A stretch of 64,000 nucleotides of DNA from DAOUET01 sp034430155 (GTDB lineage Bacteria; Chloroflexota; Anaerolineae; Anaerolineales; UBA4823). Below the pieces are notes generated by a model. The model was not told the origin of the DNA and ran no database searches. It saw nothing but the letters and a program-made list of their open reading frames with translations. Shown piece by piece: positions 9,042-16,747 of this stretch (positions within the stretch are counted from its first letter, which is position 1; every line of letters begins with the position of its first letter). The translations under genes were made by a program, and so were the position numbers. The stretch is from NCBI GenBank assembly GCA_034430155.1, contig DAOUET010000158.1:62001-126000 (forward strand). The letters are read 5' to 3'.

Positions 9042-9059
9042 TTGTGAAATCAGTCATTT
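9042..9059 (+). promoter_or_regulatory. Weak CRP/Rex-like half-palindrome upstream of a strong promoter
   Basis: TTGTGA, six bases, then TCATTT. The left arm matches the CRP/FNR/Rex family consensus and the right arm only partly. It is centred about 65 bp upstream of the predicted start site of the downstream promoter, a usual activator distance. The match is poor enough to be chance. Confidence 0.2.
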
Positions 9060-9080
9060 TTATCAACCTTTTTTGTTTAC

Positions 9081-9109
9081 TTGACATTAATCAACTGATT
9101 CGCTATAAT
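9081..9109 (+). promoter_or_regulatory. Consensus promoter of the small secreted protein
   Basis: Perfect TTGACA (9081-9086), 17-nt spacer, perfect TATAAT (9104-9109). The predicted start near 9116 leaves a leader of about 298 nt before the gene at 9414. Confidence 0.75.
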
Positions 9110-9311
9110 TTTATTAGATATTCAGTAAAGGTCTTACTGGAAGTTTGGGTGATTTTCGTCCACTCAATCCCTTCAGACAGATCCATCATTTGCGAATATT
9201 GTGATCCCTAATATAACTTTATCATCGCGGGGTGGATAGTTACTGGCAACGGGATAATCAACCGATTATTATACAGACCTAGAGAATAGATCAACAAGTT
9301 CAAGTAACTGG

Positions 9312-9322
9312 GGAGGTGATCC
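9312..9322 (+). promoter_or_regulatory. Extended Shine-Dalgarno match in the leader
   Basis: GGAGGTGATCC is fully complementary to the usual 3' end of bacterial 16S rRNA over 11 nt. The nearest ATG is 16 nt downstream (9339), longer than normal, and the main gene starts about 90 nt further on. It may start a leader peptide or serve as a ribosome standby or stalling site. Confidence 0.5.
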
Positions 9323-9338
9323 TAAATATATTTTCAAA

Positions 9339-9410
9339 ATGACCCTTTCAATCTATCAGGCCTCTTTCAATCTGCTCACAACAACGATTCTACTCATAGA
9401 GGAGAAATAA
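9339..9410 (+). CDS. Possible 23-residue leader peptide
   Basis: An open frame of 23 codons begins at the ATG after the extended Shine-Dalgarno match and ends at a TAA only 3 nt before the ATG of the secreted-protein gene; its last codons (GAG GAG AAA) form that gene's ribosome binding site. This is the geometry of translational coupling. The peptide begins MTLSIYQASF and contains a Thr/Ile/Leu-rich tail; I see no run of one amino acid that would mark an attenuator. The long spacing from the Shine-Dalgarno match is a weakness. Speculative. Confidence 0.3.
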   Translation: MTLSIYQASFNLLTTTILLIEEK

Positions 9411-9413
9411 AAT

Positions 9414-9803
9414 ATGAATAAGAAACTGATTTGGACACTAGTTTTTGTCTTGGTTGCTTCCTTGATCCTTGTTTCAGTTGTTTCGGCAAAATCCAAGTTA
9501 GTTAAACTTGAGGTGGTCAACAAAACCGATCAATCTGTTTTTCTAAGTTTAACTGGAACTAATTTTTACTATCTCGCGGTTGCCCCAGGGAAAACCAAGA
9601 CTTTCACGGTCGAGCGGGAAATTTACACTCGTACGACCTATTCTTGCGATAAGAGCGAATCTGGAACAGTCGATATCACCCATCAACTTCGCTTGGTGTT
9701 CACATCTTGCTATAACGATGCGCCGAACTGGGGTGCTCCATCTCTGGAAAAAGTTCATATCAACGATTCACCCAAAGGTGTCTACTGGTATTATCAGCGC
9801 TGA
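9414..9803 (+). CDS. Small secreted protein, unknown function
   Basis: The 129-residue product has a clear signal peptide (MNKK, a hydrophobic core, VSA cleavage near residue 25). The mature part of about 100 residues is beta-rich (KLVKLEVVNKTDQSVFLSL, VAPGKTKTFTV) and has two cysteines, one in YSCDKSE and one in FTSCYND, that could form a disulfide. It resembles small immunoglobulin-like or beta-sandwich domains in pattern only. A GAGGAG site precedes the ATG. It has a consensus promoter and a 298-nt leader, unusual investment for such a small gene, so expression may be high and regulated. A strong hairpin follows. I do not recognise the family. Confidence 0.75.
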   Translation: MNKKLIWTLVFVLVASLILVSVVSAKSKLVKLEVVNKTDQSVFLSLTGTNFYYLAVAPGKTKTFTVEREIYTRTTYSCDKSESGTVDITHQLRLVFTSCYNDAPNWGAPSLEKVHINDSPKGVYWYYQR

Positions 9804-9939
9804 AATAAGACTGGTCAGTAATCAGAAAATTCGGTGGGTCAGTAAAAGGGGTGCTGACTGAGCAGTTTTTCGGCAGCTCCCCTTAAAAAGTCCCCAGATT
9901 CCTGAACAAAAGGGGATAAAAATAGCACGTCTTTGTGCG

Positions 9940-9968
9940 AACCCCTGGCAAGTAATTTACCAGGGGTT
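9940..9968 (+). terminator. Bidirectional intrinsic terminator
   Basis: A perfect 9-bp stem (AACCCCTGG / CCAGGGGTT) with an 11-nt loop lies between two convergent genes. The T-rich flank on the plus side is short (TTTGTTC), so it may work with moderate efficiency in both directions. Confidence 0.7.
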
Positions 9969-9995
9969 TGTTCAATTTCCAAATTATTAAGCGAT

Positions 9996-12365
9996 TCACT
10001 TTTTATACCGTCGCCTCGCTATCAGCAACCCGAAAGGAAGAACTATGAGAGGCAATAAGCTGGCCGCACATGCTAATCTTCCCGGGGATATTGTGTGATC
10101 GGCAAATTGAGAGGGACCTATAGTTGGTGCCTCTGTAACATCCGGTCTTTCCGTTGGAACAGGAGAGGCGGTTGAAGTTATCGTAATTGGCTCAGTCGCT
10201 TCGTCCTCTTTGACCACCTCGTAGGCAATCCCATCCGAGACAGCGATCACCGCCTGCCCCAATGCAAATGCAGCAGCTAACTCAGAGCGAGCACCCGCAA
10301 GAACGAAATAATCGTCGGAAAGAAACCCAACTTTCACTGTGGGCATGTTTTCAGGATCAAAAGCTGTATCGACCCAAACGCTATCTTTGTAAACAAAGGT
10401 ACGAGAACCAACCAGCGCTACGATATCTGTATAATCATCTGGCAATTCAGCTGCACCTTCGGCCTGTGACAAAGAGCCTTGGATGACTGCTTTTTGCACC
10501 GCTTCCTGACCCGAAGCCGCCAAAGGAGGCTGTGCTTGCAATTGATTATATTGCTCGCTGGCGATTCGTTCTTGCTCGTCAGTGCCCAAAGGCATTTCTT
10601 CCGTAACCAGATAAGAGGTGTAAGGGGTAACGATGCCATACCTTATGCTTAATTTTACGATTTGATCGATTGTTTCTTTGTCTGGTCCCTGCAGGCGAAT
10701 CTGATTTAGCAGATATCCGATTTTGCGAGTCGCCCATAAGCGAGGTATTGAGGCATCTGAACCGTTCTTCTCGGAAGTATCCATAGAGAAGGTCATCTCT
10801 GGGTAACGAAACGTGTGTCTTTCACCGTTTACAAAACCGCTCAAAATCACCTCGCTCTCGCCGCTCTGGCGATAGCGTCCGACGATTAAAACCTGGGAGC
10901 CAGTGAACAGATCAGGTAAGGGCTGGGGATATATGTCATAGGTCAAGATTTTCCCAAAATCTAAAGACAAATCCGTTAATACAGGTGTGCTGATTTTTTC
11001 ATAGAATGCAGAAAGGTCTTCATCTAATCGTTCATCTGGCAGCACATATGAGCTCCTTCCGTGATGGTTTTGAGCCAAAGAATCCAGCAGGAACGTGTCG
11101 ACATCGTATCCCACCCCAAACGGAAATACCCGCAGGTTACTAGGAGCTGCCTCCTGGAAGTTATCCAAAATTTGCTGGCTGTCCACGATACCTTCAGTTG
11201 GCAACCCATCTGTCAGGAAAATTAGATAAACTGGTCTTTCCCGATCCACCATTGTGGAAGCTTCTAACAAAGCCCAGTTAATGTCTGTGCTTCCTTCAGC
11301 ATTAGTCCGATCCATCCAATCAACCGCATTATTCACATCAGAAACCGGACGCATCCTTCCCGCCAAGCTGTCAACACCTGTGCTAAAGGTGATGATGTTA
11401 AAGCGATCGCCCGGATTGAGGTGCTGCAATATATATCGAACAGCCTCTTTTGCCTGGCGAAATTTCTCCCCATCCATGCTACCTGAGCGATCCAATACCA
11501 TAAGGACATCCTTAGAAATGACCTCCTTTGGTTGCATCGGCCTTGGCGCTAATAGCAGCATGAAAAAACCATCAGGATCTGTAAGATCGGAAGGGTCTCG
11601 ATAGGTCATTAAGTGAAAAGCTTGTTCCTCACCCAACGAATAATATAAGGCAAAATCTTTTTCAGGAATCACGTTGCTTTCTTCGTATCCAATTCGCACC
11701 CGGTATTCGTTTTCTCGATTTATAGCTACCTTATGACTTGGTGAATAAACTGCTCGAATAGGCTGGCTGGCGCTTACCTCAACGCTCACGCTGACCTCTT
11801 CTAGTGGCAGCGTAGAAAACTTTTCCGTATTAAGCGGATAGATAAAGCTTACCAAGCCGTTATCAGCAGGCAACACCTGGGTGTATTCGAGTTCTATACG
11901 TCGTTCTCCTCGCGGTGGAATGGGATAAATACGCGCCTGAACTGCGTTTCTGCCAGCGTATTCTAGAAGAGCAGGATCTCGCAATTGGCGTACAACCTGT
12001 TCGTATCGCTGGCGCGCCTGGTCGGCATCCAGCACCTCTCCATTTACAGGTTTACCGTCGATCCAAAGTGTAAAGGCATTGATAGCTGCTCCAAGGGGAA
12101 TGGGGAAAATATAAGTCCCTTCCACCGTCCAATCGTTGGGGTTGTAAAACACTTGATCAACATGAATAACTGCAAACTGATCTTCGATAGTAACCACAAC
12201 TCGATGGTAGCGAATCGCCAATTGTTCGACCGGGTGAGGTATTGGCGGACAAGGTCCAGGATCACATACCGGCGGTTCTGGGATAATTATGCCGTCAGCT
12301 AGGGCTGATGTAGGCATGAGCATTGCTACGACCATAATTGCCATTAGAAAAATTTTGGCTCTCAT
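9996..12365 (-). CDS. VIT and VWA domain surface protein
   Basis: I start this at ATG 12365, preceded by GGAGG, giving 789 residues; an in-frame start 11 codons upstream is less likely. A signal peptide (residues 1-24) is followed by a VIT domain (about 30-160, with VDQVFYNPNDWTVEGTYIFP), then a VWA domain from about 285 with an intact MIDAS motif, DRSGS (about residue 290), and NAEGSTDINWAL. The motif YGIVTPYTSYLV near residue 590 is typical of this class. It ends in a Thr/Pro-rich stretch, a hydrophobic segment and RRRYKK, so it is anchored by a C-terminal membrane helix. No LPxTG sortase signal is present. Related proteins (inter-alpha-trypsin inhibitor heavy-chain type) bind metal and protein or matrix partners; the ligand here is unknown. 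Confidence 0.9.
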   Translation of the reverse strand: MRAKIFLMAIMVVAMLMPTSALADGIIIPEPPVCDPGPCPPIPHPVEQLAIRYHRVVVTIEDQFAVIHVDQVFYNPNDWTVEGTYIFPIPLGAAINAFTLWIDGKPVNGEVLDADQARQRYEQVVRQLRDPALLEYAGRNAVQARIYPIPPRGERRIELEYTQVLPADNGLVSFIYPLNTEKFSTLPLEEVSVSVEVSASQPIRAVYSPSHKVAINRENEYRVRIGYEESNVIPEKDFALYYSLGEEQAFHLMTYRDPSDLTDPDGFFMLLLAPRPMQPKEVISKDVLMVLDRSGSMDGEKFRQAKEAVRYILQHLNPGDRFNIITFSTGVDSLAGRMRPVSDVNNAVDWMDRTNAEGSTDINWALLEASTMVDRERPVYLIFLTDGLPTEGIVDSQQILDNFQEAAPSNLRVFPFGVGYDVDTFLLDSLAQNHHGRSSYVLPDERLDEDLSAFYEKISTPVLTDLSLDFGKILTYDIYPQPLPDLFTGSQVLIVGRYRQSGESEVILSGFVNGERHTFRYPEMTFSMDTSEKNGSDASIPRLWATRKIGYLLNQIRLQGPDKETIDQIVKLSIRYGIVTPYTSYLVTEEMPLGTDEQERIASEQYNQLQAQPPLAASGQEAVQKAVIQGSLSQAEGAAELPDDYTDIVALVGSRTFVYKDSVWVDTAFDPENMPTVKVGFLSDDYFVLAGARSELAAAFALGQAVIAVSDGIAYEVVKEDEATEPITITSTASPVPTERPDVTEAPTIGPSQFADHTISPGRLACAASLLPLIVLPFGLLIARRRYKK

Positions 12366-12457
12366 ATTCCCTCCACTCGTTGTTCCAGGTAAAACCATGA
12401 ATTGGGATTGGCAGGTTTACACACAAGACGCTACCAAGTAGCTAAAAGTTCCAATGG

Positions 12458-12463
12458 TATAAT
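12458..12463 (+). promoter_or_regulatory. Extended -10 box for prfA
   Basis: TATAAT preceded by TGG forms an extended -10; the -35 region (CAAGTA) is poor. An inverted repeat GCTAC-CAA-GTAGC (12430-12442) overlaps the -35 position and could be a protein-binding site. An 18-codon open frame (12489-12545) lies between this promoter and prfA without a good ribosome binding site. Confidence 0.5.
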
Positions 12464-12562
12464 CGCATTCGCAATTGATCGCGGGGAAATGGATACAGAT
12501 ATCCAAATGAAATACCGCGCCCTTTGTCGAAAACAGACCTATTAAATGTGCAGAACAAATCT

Positions 12563-13630
12563 ATGTTAGAAAAAATAGTCGGAATTGAACATCGCTACGA
12601 GGAAATTAACGATTTGCTCCTGCAAGTCGGTGATGATTATCAGCGTGCCGCTGAACTTGGTATTGAGCGTGCCGAGTTAGAACCACTCGTAAAGAAAGCC
12701 CGGTCATATCGCCAAGCTCTCGCCAGGCTGGAAGAAGCCCAAGTCCTGTTGGATTCCGAAGACCATGAGCTTCGACAGTTGGCCGAAGCAGAAATTCAAG
12801 ACCTTGAACCTCAGATTGAGCTATTGGAGAGCGAAATAAAGCGTATGCTGCTGCCCCAAGAGCCACGTGATCGGCGTAACGTGATAATGGAAATTCGCGC
12901 CGGTACGGGAGGAGACGAAGCCGCTCTTTTTGCTGCAGACCTTTTCCGCATGTACAGTCGCTATGCTGAACATCATGATTGGGATGTTGAGATCCTTTCT
13001 TCAAACGAGATCGGTATTGGTGGTTTTAAAGAGATCGCTTTTCTCATCAAAGGGCGAGGCGCTTATTCGCGTTTTAAATACGAATCTGGTGTCCATCGCG
13101 TCCAACGTGTTCCTGTTACAGAATCACAGGGCAGGATTCATACCTCCACCGCAACGGTCGCCGTTTTGGCCGAGGTTGATGAAGTAGAGATCGATATTCC
13201 CGATAGTGATATCCGCATGGATGTTTACAAATCTGCCGGGGCGGGTGGTCAAAATGTCCAGAAAAACGCTACTGCTGTTCGACTCACCCACCTTCCCACC
13301 GGTATGGTGGTGCAATGCCAGGATGAGCGCTCTCAATTACAAAATCGGCAGAGGGCTATGAGCATTCTGCGGGCCCGTCTCTACGAAATAGAGGAAGAGA
13401 AGCGTCGCGCCGAGATTGATCAAACCCGCCGATCGCAGGTTGGCACAGGTGAACGCTCTGAAAAAATCCGCACGTACAATTTTCCCCAATCTCGAGTTAC
13501 GGATCATCGAATTAACCTCTCTTCCTACAATTTGGACGCGGTAATGTACGGTGATATTGACCAATTCATTGATGAGTTAGCCACTCGTGACGAGGCCGAA
13601 CGTCTTGCTGCGGTTGGTTTAGAGACATAG
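12563..13630 (+). CDS. prfA: Peptide chain release factor 1
   Basis: From ATG 12563 the 355-residue product begins MLEKIVGIEHRYEEIN, the usual RF1 N-terminus; a TTG 13 codons upstream is possible but adds a non-conserved extension. The codon-recognition tripeptide is PVT (residues 184-186, in VPVTESQGRIH), the RF1 form that reads UAG and UAA, not the RF2 SPF. The GGQ peptidyl-hydrolysis motif is at 228-230. It acts on the ribosome to release finished proteins. The next gene, prmC, encodes the enzyme that methylates the GGQ glutamine, so the pair is functionally linked, as in many bacteria. Confidence 0.96.
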   Translation: MLEKIVGIEHRYEEINDLLLQVGDDYQRAAELGIERAELEPLVKKARSYRQALARLEEAQVLLDSEDHELRQLAEAEIQDLEPQIELLESEIKRMLLPQEPRDRRNVIMEIRAGTGGDEAALFAADLFRMYSRYAEHHDWDVEILSSNEIGIGGFKEIAFLIKGRGAYSRFKYESGVHRVQRVPVTESQGRIHTSTATVAVLAEVDEVEIDIPDSDIRMDVYKSAGAGGQNVQKNATAVRLTHLPTGMVVQCQDERSQLQNRQRAMSILRARLYEIEEEKRRAEIDQTRRSQVGTGERSEKIRTYNFPQSRVTDHRINLSSYNLDAVMYGDIDQFIDELATRDEAERLAAVGLET

Positions 13631-13658
13631 GTGGCTTTGTCCCCAAAAGCAATCCACC

Positions 13659-14555
13659 ATGCCTGAGACTGGCTTGCCTAATATTCAAGAGGGTTTAAAG
13701 CGCACTAGGGCTGTGATGTCCCAATGGAGCGATTCAGACCTATTAGATGCCCAGGTCCTAATCGCTCATATCATAAATAAACCACGTGCCTGGGTATTGG
13801 CATATCCCGAAGCCAGCCTATCTGCTGGCCAAATCGAAGACATAGAACGCGCTTTATCGCGTCTGAAGCTTGGAGAATCGCTCCCTTATGTGCTTGGTCA
13901 TAGGGAATTTTATGGCCTGGATTTCATCGTCACTCCCCATACGCTTATCCCACGCCCCGAGACAGAATTGCTTGTAGAACATGCCCTTGCCTGGTTAGAG
14001 ACGCATCCATCCAGGCGGCGGGTGGTTGACGTTGGTACGGGATCGGGTTGCATCTCAATCATATTAGCTAAGCATATCCCCAACCTAAGCATGTTCGGTA
14101 CAGACCTATCTTGGCATGCTCTCAGGGTAGCTCGTAAGAATGCCTATCGTTATAAACTAAAAGGACAGGTGCGTTTTATCCAATGCGACCTGTTATCTGG
14201 GATACAGGCTTCGTTCGACCTGATCTGCGCCAATTTACCGTATATCCCTACCCAAAGATTGCAGAAGTTACAGGTTTTCAAAAAAGAGCCAACCCTCGCA
14301 CTAGATGGGGGTCTTGACGGCTTTCATCTCCTTAGAAGGCTGCTACAGCAAGCGCCAGCTCGACTCGCCCCCGGCGGATTATTGTTACTTGAGATCGATG
14401 CCTCTCACCCTGAAAAAGCCCAAGCCCTAGCGCGAGGGTTATTTCCCAATGCCGAGATCAATGTATTTCCAGATTTGGCTGGGGAAAACCGGCTATTATC
14501 CATCCAGGATCAATCTGAAGCAATAGACCTGTCTTGCTCAAGATTTAAAAAATAG
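13659..14555 (+). CDS. prmC: Release factor glutamine N5-methyltransferase
   Basis: The 298-residue protein has the N-terminal helical domain of PrmC/HemK (about 1-90, ending near the PYVLGHREFYGLDF motif) and a Rossmann-like methyltransferase domain with SAM motif VDVGTGSG (123-130). The substrate-binding motif normally written NPPY reads NLPY here (192-195), a substitution in its second position; Asn and Tyr, which hold the glutamine, are kept. It transfers a methyl group from SAM to the GGQ glutamine of release factors. It begins 28 nt after prfA and ends 6 nt before the next gene, so the three probably form one operon. Confidence 0.93.
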   Translation: MPETGLPNIQEGLKRTRAVMSQWSDSDLLDAQVLIAHIINKPRAWVLAYPEASLSAGQIEDIERALSRLKLGESLPYVLGHREFYGLDFIVTPHTLIPRPETELLVEHALAWLETHPSRRRVVDVGTGSGCISIILAKHIPNLSMFGTDLSWHALRVARKNAYRYKLKGQVRFIQCDLLSGIQASFDLICANLPYIPTQRLQKLQVFKKEPTLALDGGLDGFHLLRRLLQQAPARLAPGGLLLLEIDASHPEKAQALARGLFPNAEINVFPDLAGENRLLSIQDQSEAIDLSCSRFKK

Positions 14556-14561
14556 CTAAAG

Positions 14562-15353
14562 ATGTTCATTCTTCTTTCGAAGTTGCTACCGCTTTTTATT
14601 TACCCGTTAGGATTGATTTTTATCCTATTGCTCTTGGCATTGTTCTTACCTCGCCGCCCTAGCTTACAACGCCTCGTCTTGATTCTTGCGATCGTATTGA
14701 TCTGGATAGGCAGCAATCGCTGGGTGGCTTTTGCCTTGGCACGCTCGCTGGAATGGCGCTACCGGCCAAGCAAAGAGATACCTTCGGCTGAAGCCATTGT
14801 TGTCTTAGGAGGAGGTACTGATTCTCTCCAGTACCCTCGCAGCACCGTGGAAGTCAATAGCGCGGGTGACAGAGTTCTTTATGCAGCTTGGTTATACCGG
14901 CAAGGAAAAGCGGATCACATCTTACTGAGTGGGGGACGCATCGGCTGGCTCAATCCAGGAACTTCACCAGCAGAGGAGATGGCCTCAATTCTAGAGCTGT
15001 TGGGCGTACCACATGAGGCCATGTGGTTGGAAACAACTTCGCTGAACACGTATGAAAACGCCGCTAACAGCCACAAGATCCTGGCAGCCCACCACGTGAA
15101 CCGCATCCTTCTAGTGACTTCCGCCTTGCACATGCCGCGCTCGCTGGCACTTTTCAAACATCAAGGCCTAGAGGTGATTCCTGCACCTACTGATTTTCAG
15201 GTCACCTATGACAATTGGCAGCAGCTAACCAACGCCAGCTTCGCATCCCAAATCATGAACCTATTTCCCAGCGTCGATAATCTATCTTCGGTTACCCAAT
15301 CTTTGAAAGAATATATTGGATTGTTTGTTTATCGTTTGAGAGGTTGGATCTGA
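14562..15353 (+). CDS. YdcF/ElyC-family (DUF218) membrane protein
   Basis: Two hydrophobic segments occupy about residues 5-28 and 32-55 (LFIYPLGLIFILLLLALFLPRR, then LVLILAIVLIWIG). A soluble DUF218 domain follows: AEAIVVLGGG (about 80), LLSGGR, a conserved Glu/Asn region (TTSLNTYENAANS) and LVTSALHMPRSLALF. ElyC, the studied member with this layout, affects envelope integrity and lipid-carrier or peptidoglycan metabolism at low temperature; the molecular reaction is unclear. Length (263) is normal for the family. It lies 6 nt behind prmC, without an obvious ribosome binding site. Confidence 0.85.
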   Translation: MFILLSKLLPLFIYPLGLIFILLLLALFLPRRPSLQRLVLILAIVLIWIGSNRWVAFALARSLEWRYRPSKEIPSAEAIVVLGGGTDSLQYPRSTVEVNSAGDRVLYAAWLYRQGKADHILLSGGRIGWLNPGTSPAEEMASILELLGVPHEAMWLETTSLNTYENAANSHKILAAHHVNRILLVTSALHMPRSLALFKHQGLEVIPAPTDFQVTYDNWQQLTNASFASQIMNLFPSVDNLSSVTQSLKEYIGLFVYRLRGWI

Positions 15354-15439
15354 TTTCAATTTATAATCTACTTATATCCACCATTTTCTGAAATTGGCTT
15401 ACTTTTCGAGTGAGATCATTCTTTTTTTGAGAGAATTCC

Positions 15440-16657
15440 ATGCAAACAATATTCCACGACAAACACATTATTCTGGGGGTGACTGGTTCTATCGCCGCAT
15501 ATAAAGCTGCTGATTTGGCCTCTAAACTTGCCCAGGCAGGTGCCTTGATAGATCCTGTTCTGACCTTCTCTGCGACTAAATTCGCCACACCCCTCACTTT
15601 CCAATCCGTCACCGGTCGAAGGGCTTACACCGACGAAGATCTGTGGGGTAATGAAGGCCATGTAATTCACATTGGCCTAAGTAAAAACGCCGATCTGCTG
15701 GTAATTGCGCCAGCAACTGCCAACACCCTGGCGAAACTAGCCCATGGTATCGCCGACAACCTGTTAACCGTTACCGCTCTAGCGGCCACCTGTCCCCTGA
15801 TGATTGCCCCTGCTATGGACGCTGGTATGTACGCTCACCCGGCTACCCAATCTAATATCGAGATCCTCCAACAACGAGGAGCTCACTTTGTCGGTCCTGC
15901 AGAAGGTCATCTGGCTTCCGGTATGGCTGGAAAAGGACGATTGCTAGAAACTTACCAGCTGTTTGGTCATATTCGTCTACTCTTAACAAGGTCCGGACCT
16001 CTTCACGATCGTAAAGTAATCGTCACCGCCGGGGGCACCCAAGAGCCTATTGATCCTGTTCGCTTTATTACAAACCGTTCGTCCGGGAAACAAGGATTTG
16101 CCCTCGTTCAGGCTGCTTTGGATCGTGGCGCTGAAGTAACTTTGATCGCTGCACCTACTCAGCTAGCAACTCCTACCGGTGCTCACCGTATTGATGTGAA
16201 TACCGCAGAAGAGATGCTTCAGGCAGTATTAGATTCTCTCCCCCAGGCCGATATCTTATTAATGGCAGCCGCCGTTGCTGACTTCAGGCCCTCAACGCCC
16301 GCACAGCAGAAAATTAAAAGGAAAACCAGCATTTCAGAGATCAAACTTGAACCCACTCCAGATATCCTTACCGCAGTGGCACAATCGAAATCCAGCATCA
16401 AGCACCCGCTTGTGACCGTCGGTTTTGCTGCCGAGAGCCAGAACCTGATTGAGAACGCCCGTAGCAAGCTGAAAACCCAAGAATTGGACTTGATCGTTGC
16501 CAACGATATCACTGCATCCGACGCCGGCTTTGAAGTAGATACTAACCGTGTCACGATTTTAGATGCGGGCGGCGGTAAAGAATCGCTCGCTCTTCTGAGC
16601 AAGGCGGAGGTAGCAGATCATATCTTAGAGCGGGTCAAAGCCATCTTGCCGGAATGA
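15440..16657 (+). CDS. coaBC: Bifunctional phosphopantothenoylcysteine decarboxylase / phosphopantothenate-cysteine ligase
   Basis: The 405-residue protein fuses CoaC (about 1-185) and CoaB (about 190-405). CoaC shows the FMN-binding GVTGSIAAYKAAD start, a conserved His77 and the PATANT motif. The motif usually written PxMNxxM reads PAMDAGM (Asp127 for Asn), and the Cys of the substrate clamp is Ser160 (ASGMAGKGR). CoaB has VTAGGTQEPIDPVRFITNRSSGKQG and AAAVADFRP with a conserved lysine pair. It converts 4'-phosphopantothenate to 4'-phosphopantetheine in CoA synthesis, so it continues the pathway begun by panBEC-coaX about 36 kb away. A TATAAT (15362-15367) about 70 nt upstream may start it independently of the prfA operon; no -35 is clear. 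Confidence 0.95.
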   Translation: MQTIFHDKHIILGVTGSIAAYKAADLASKLAQAGALIDPVLTFSATKFATPLTFQSVTGRRAYTDEDLWGNEGHVIHIGLSKNADLLVIAPATANTLAKLAHGIADNLLTVTALAATCPLMIAPAMDAGMYAHPATQSNIEILQQRGAHFVGPAEGHLASGMAGKGRLLETYQLFGHIRLLLTRSGPLHDRKVIVTAGGTQEPIDPVRFITNRSSGKQGFALVQAALDRGAEVTLIAAPTQLATPTGAHRIDVNTAEEMLQAVLDSLPQADILLMAAAVADFRPSTPAQQKIKRKTSISEIKLEPTPDILTAVAQSKSSIKHPLVTVGFAAESQNLIENARSKLKTQELDLIVANDITASDAGFEVDTNRVTILDAGGGKESLALLSKAEVADHILERVKAILPE

Positions 16658-16747
16658 ACCGGTCGGACTGCTCACTTATGTTTCTCACACAAACCGCACA
16701 GGTGACATTGATTAATACCCCCCCGATCCTAACCCTAAAAACTCACT

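Noticed and set aside
12489..12545. 18-codon frame ahead of prfA
   Set aside because: The GGGG run is only two bases from the ATG, too close to act as a ribosome binding site, and the peptide shows no attenuator-like codon run.
12524..12562. TTG start for prfA
   Set aside because: It has no ribosome binding site and adds 13 residues not seen in RF1; ATG 12563 gives the usual N-terminus.
15362..15367. Confident independent coaBC promoter
   Set aside because: The TATAAT is present but no -35 can be aligned, so I mention it only in the coaBC entry.
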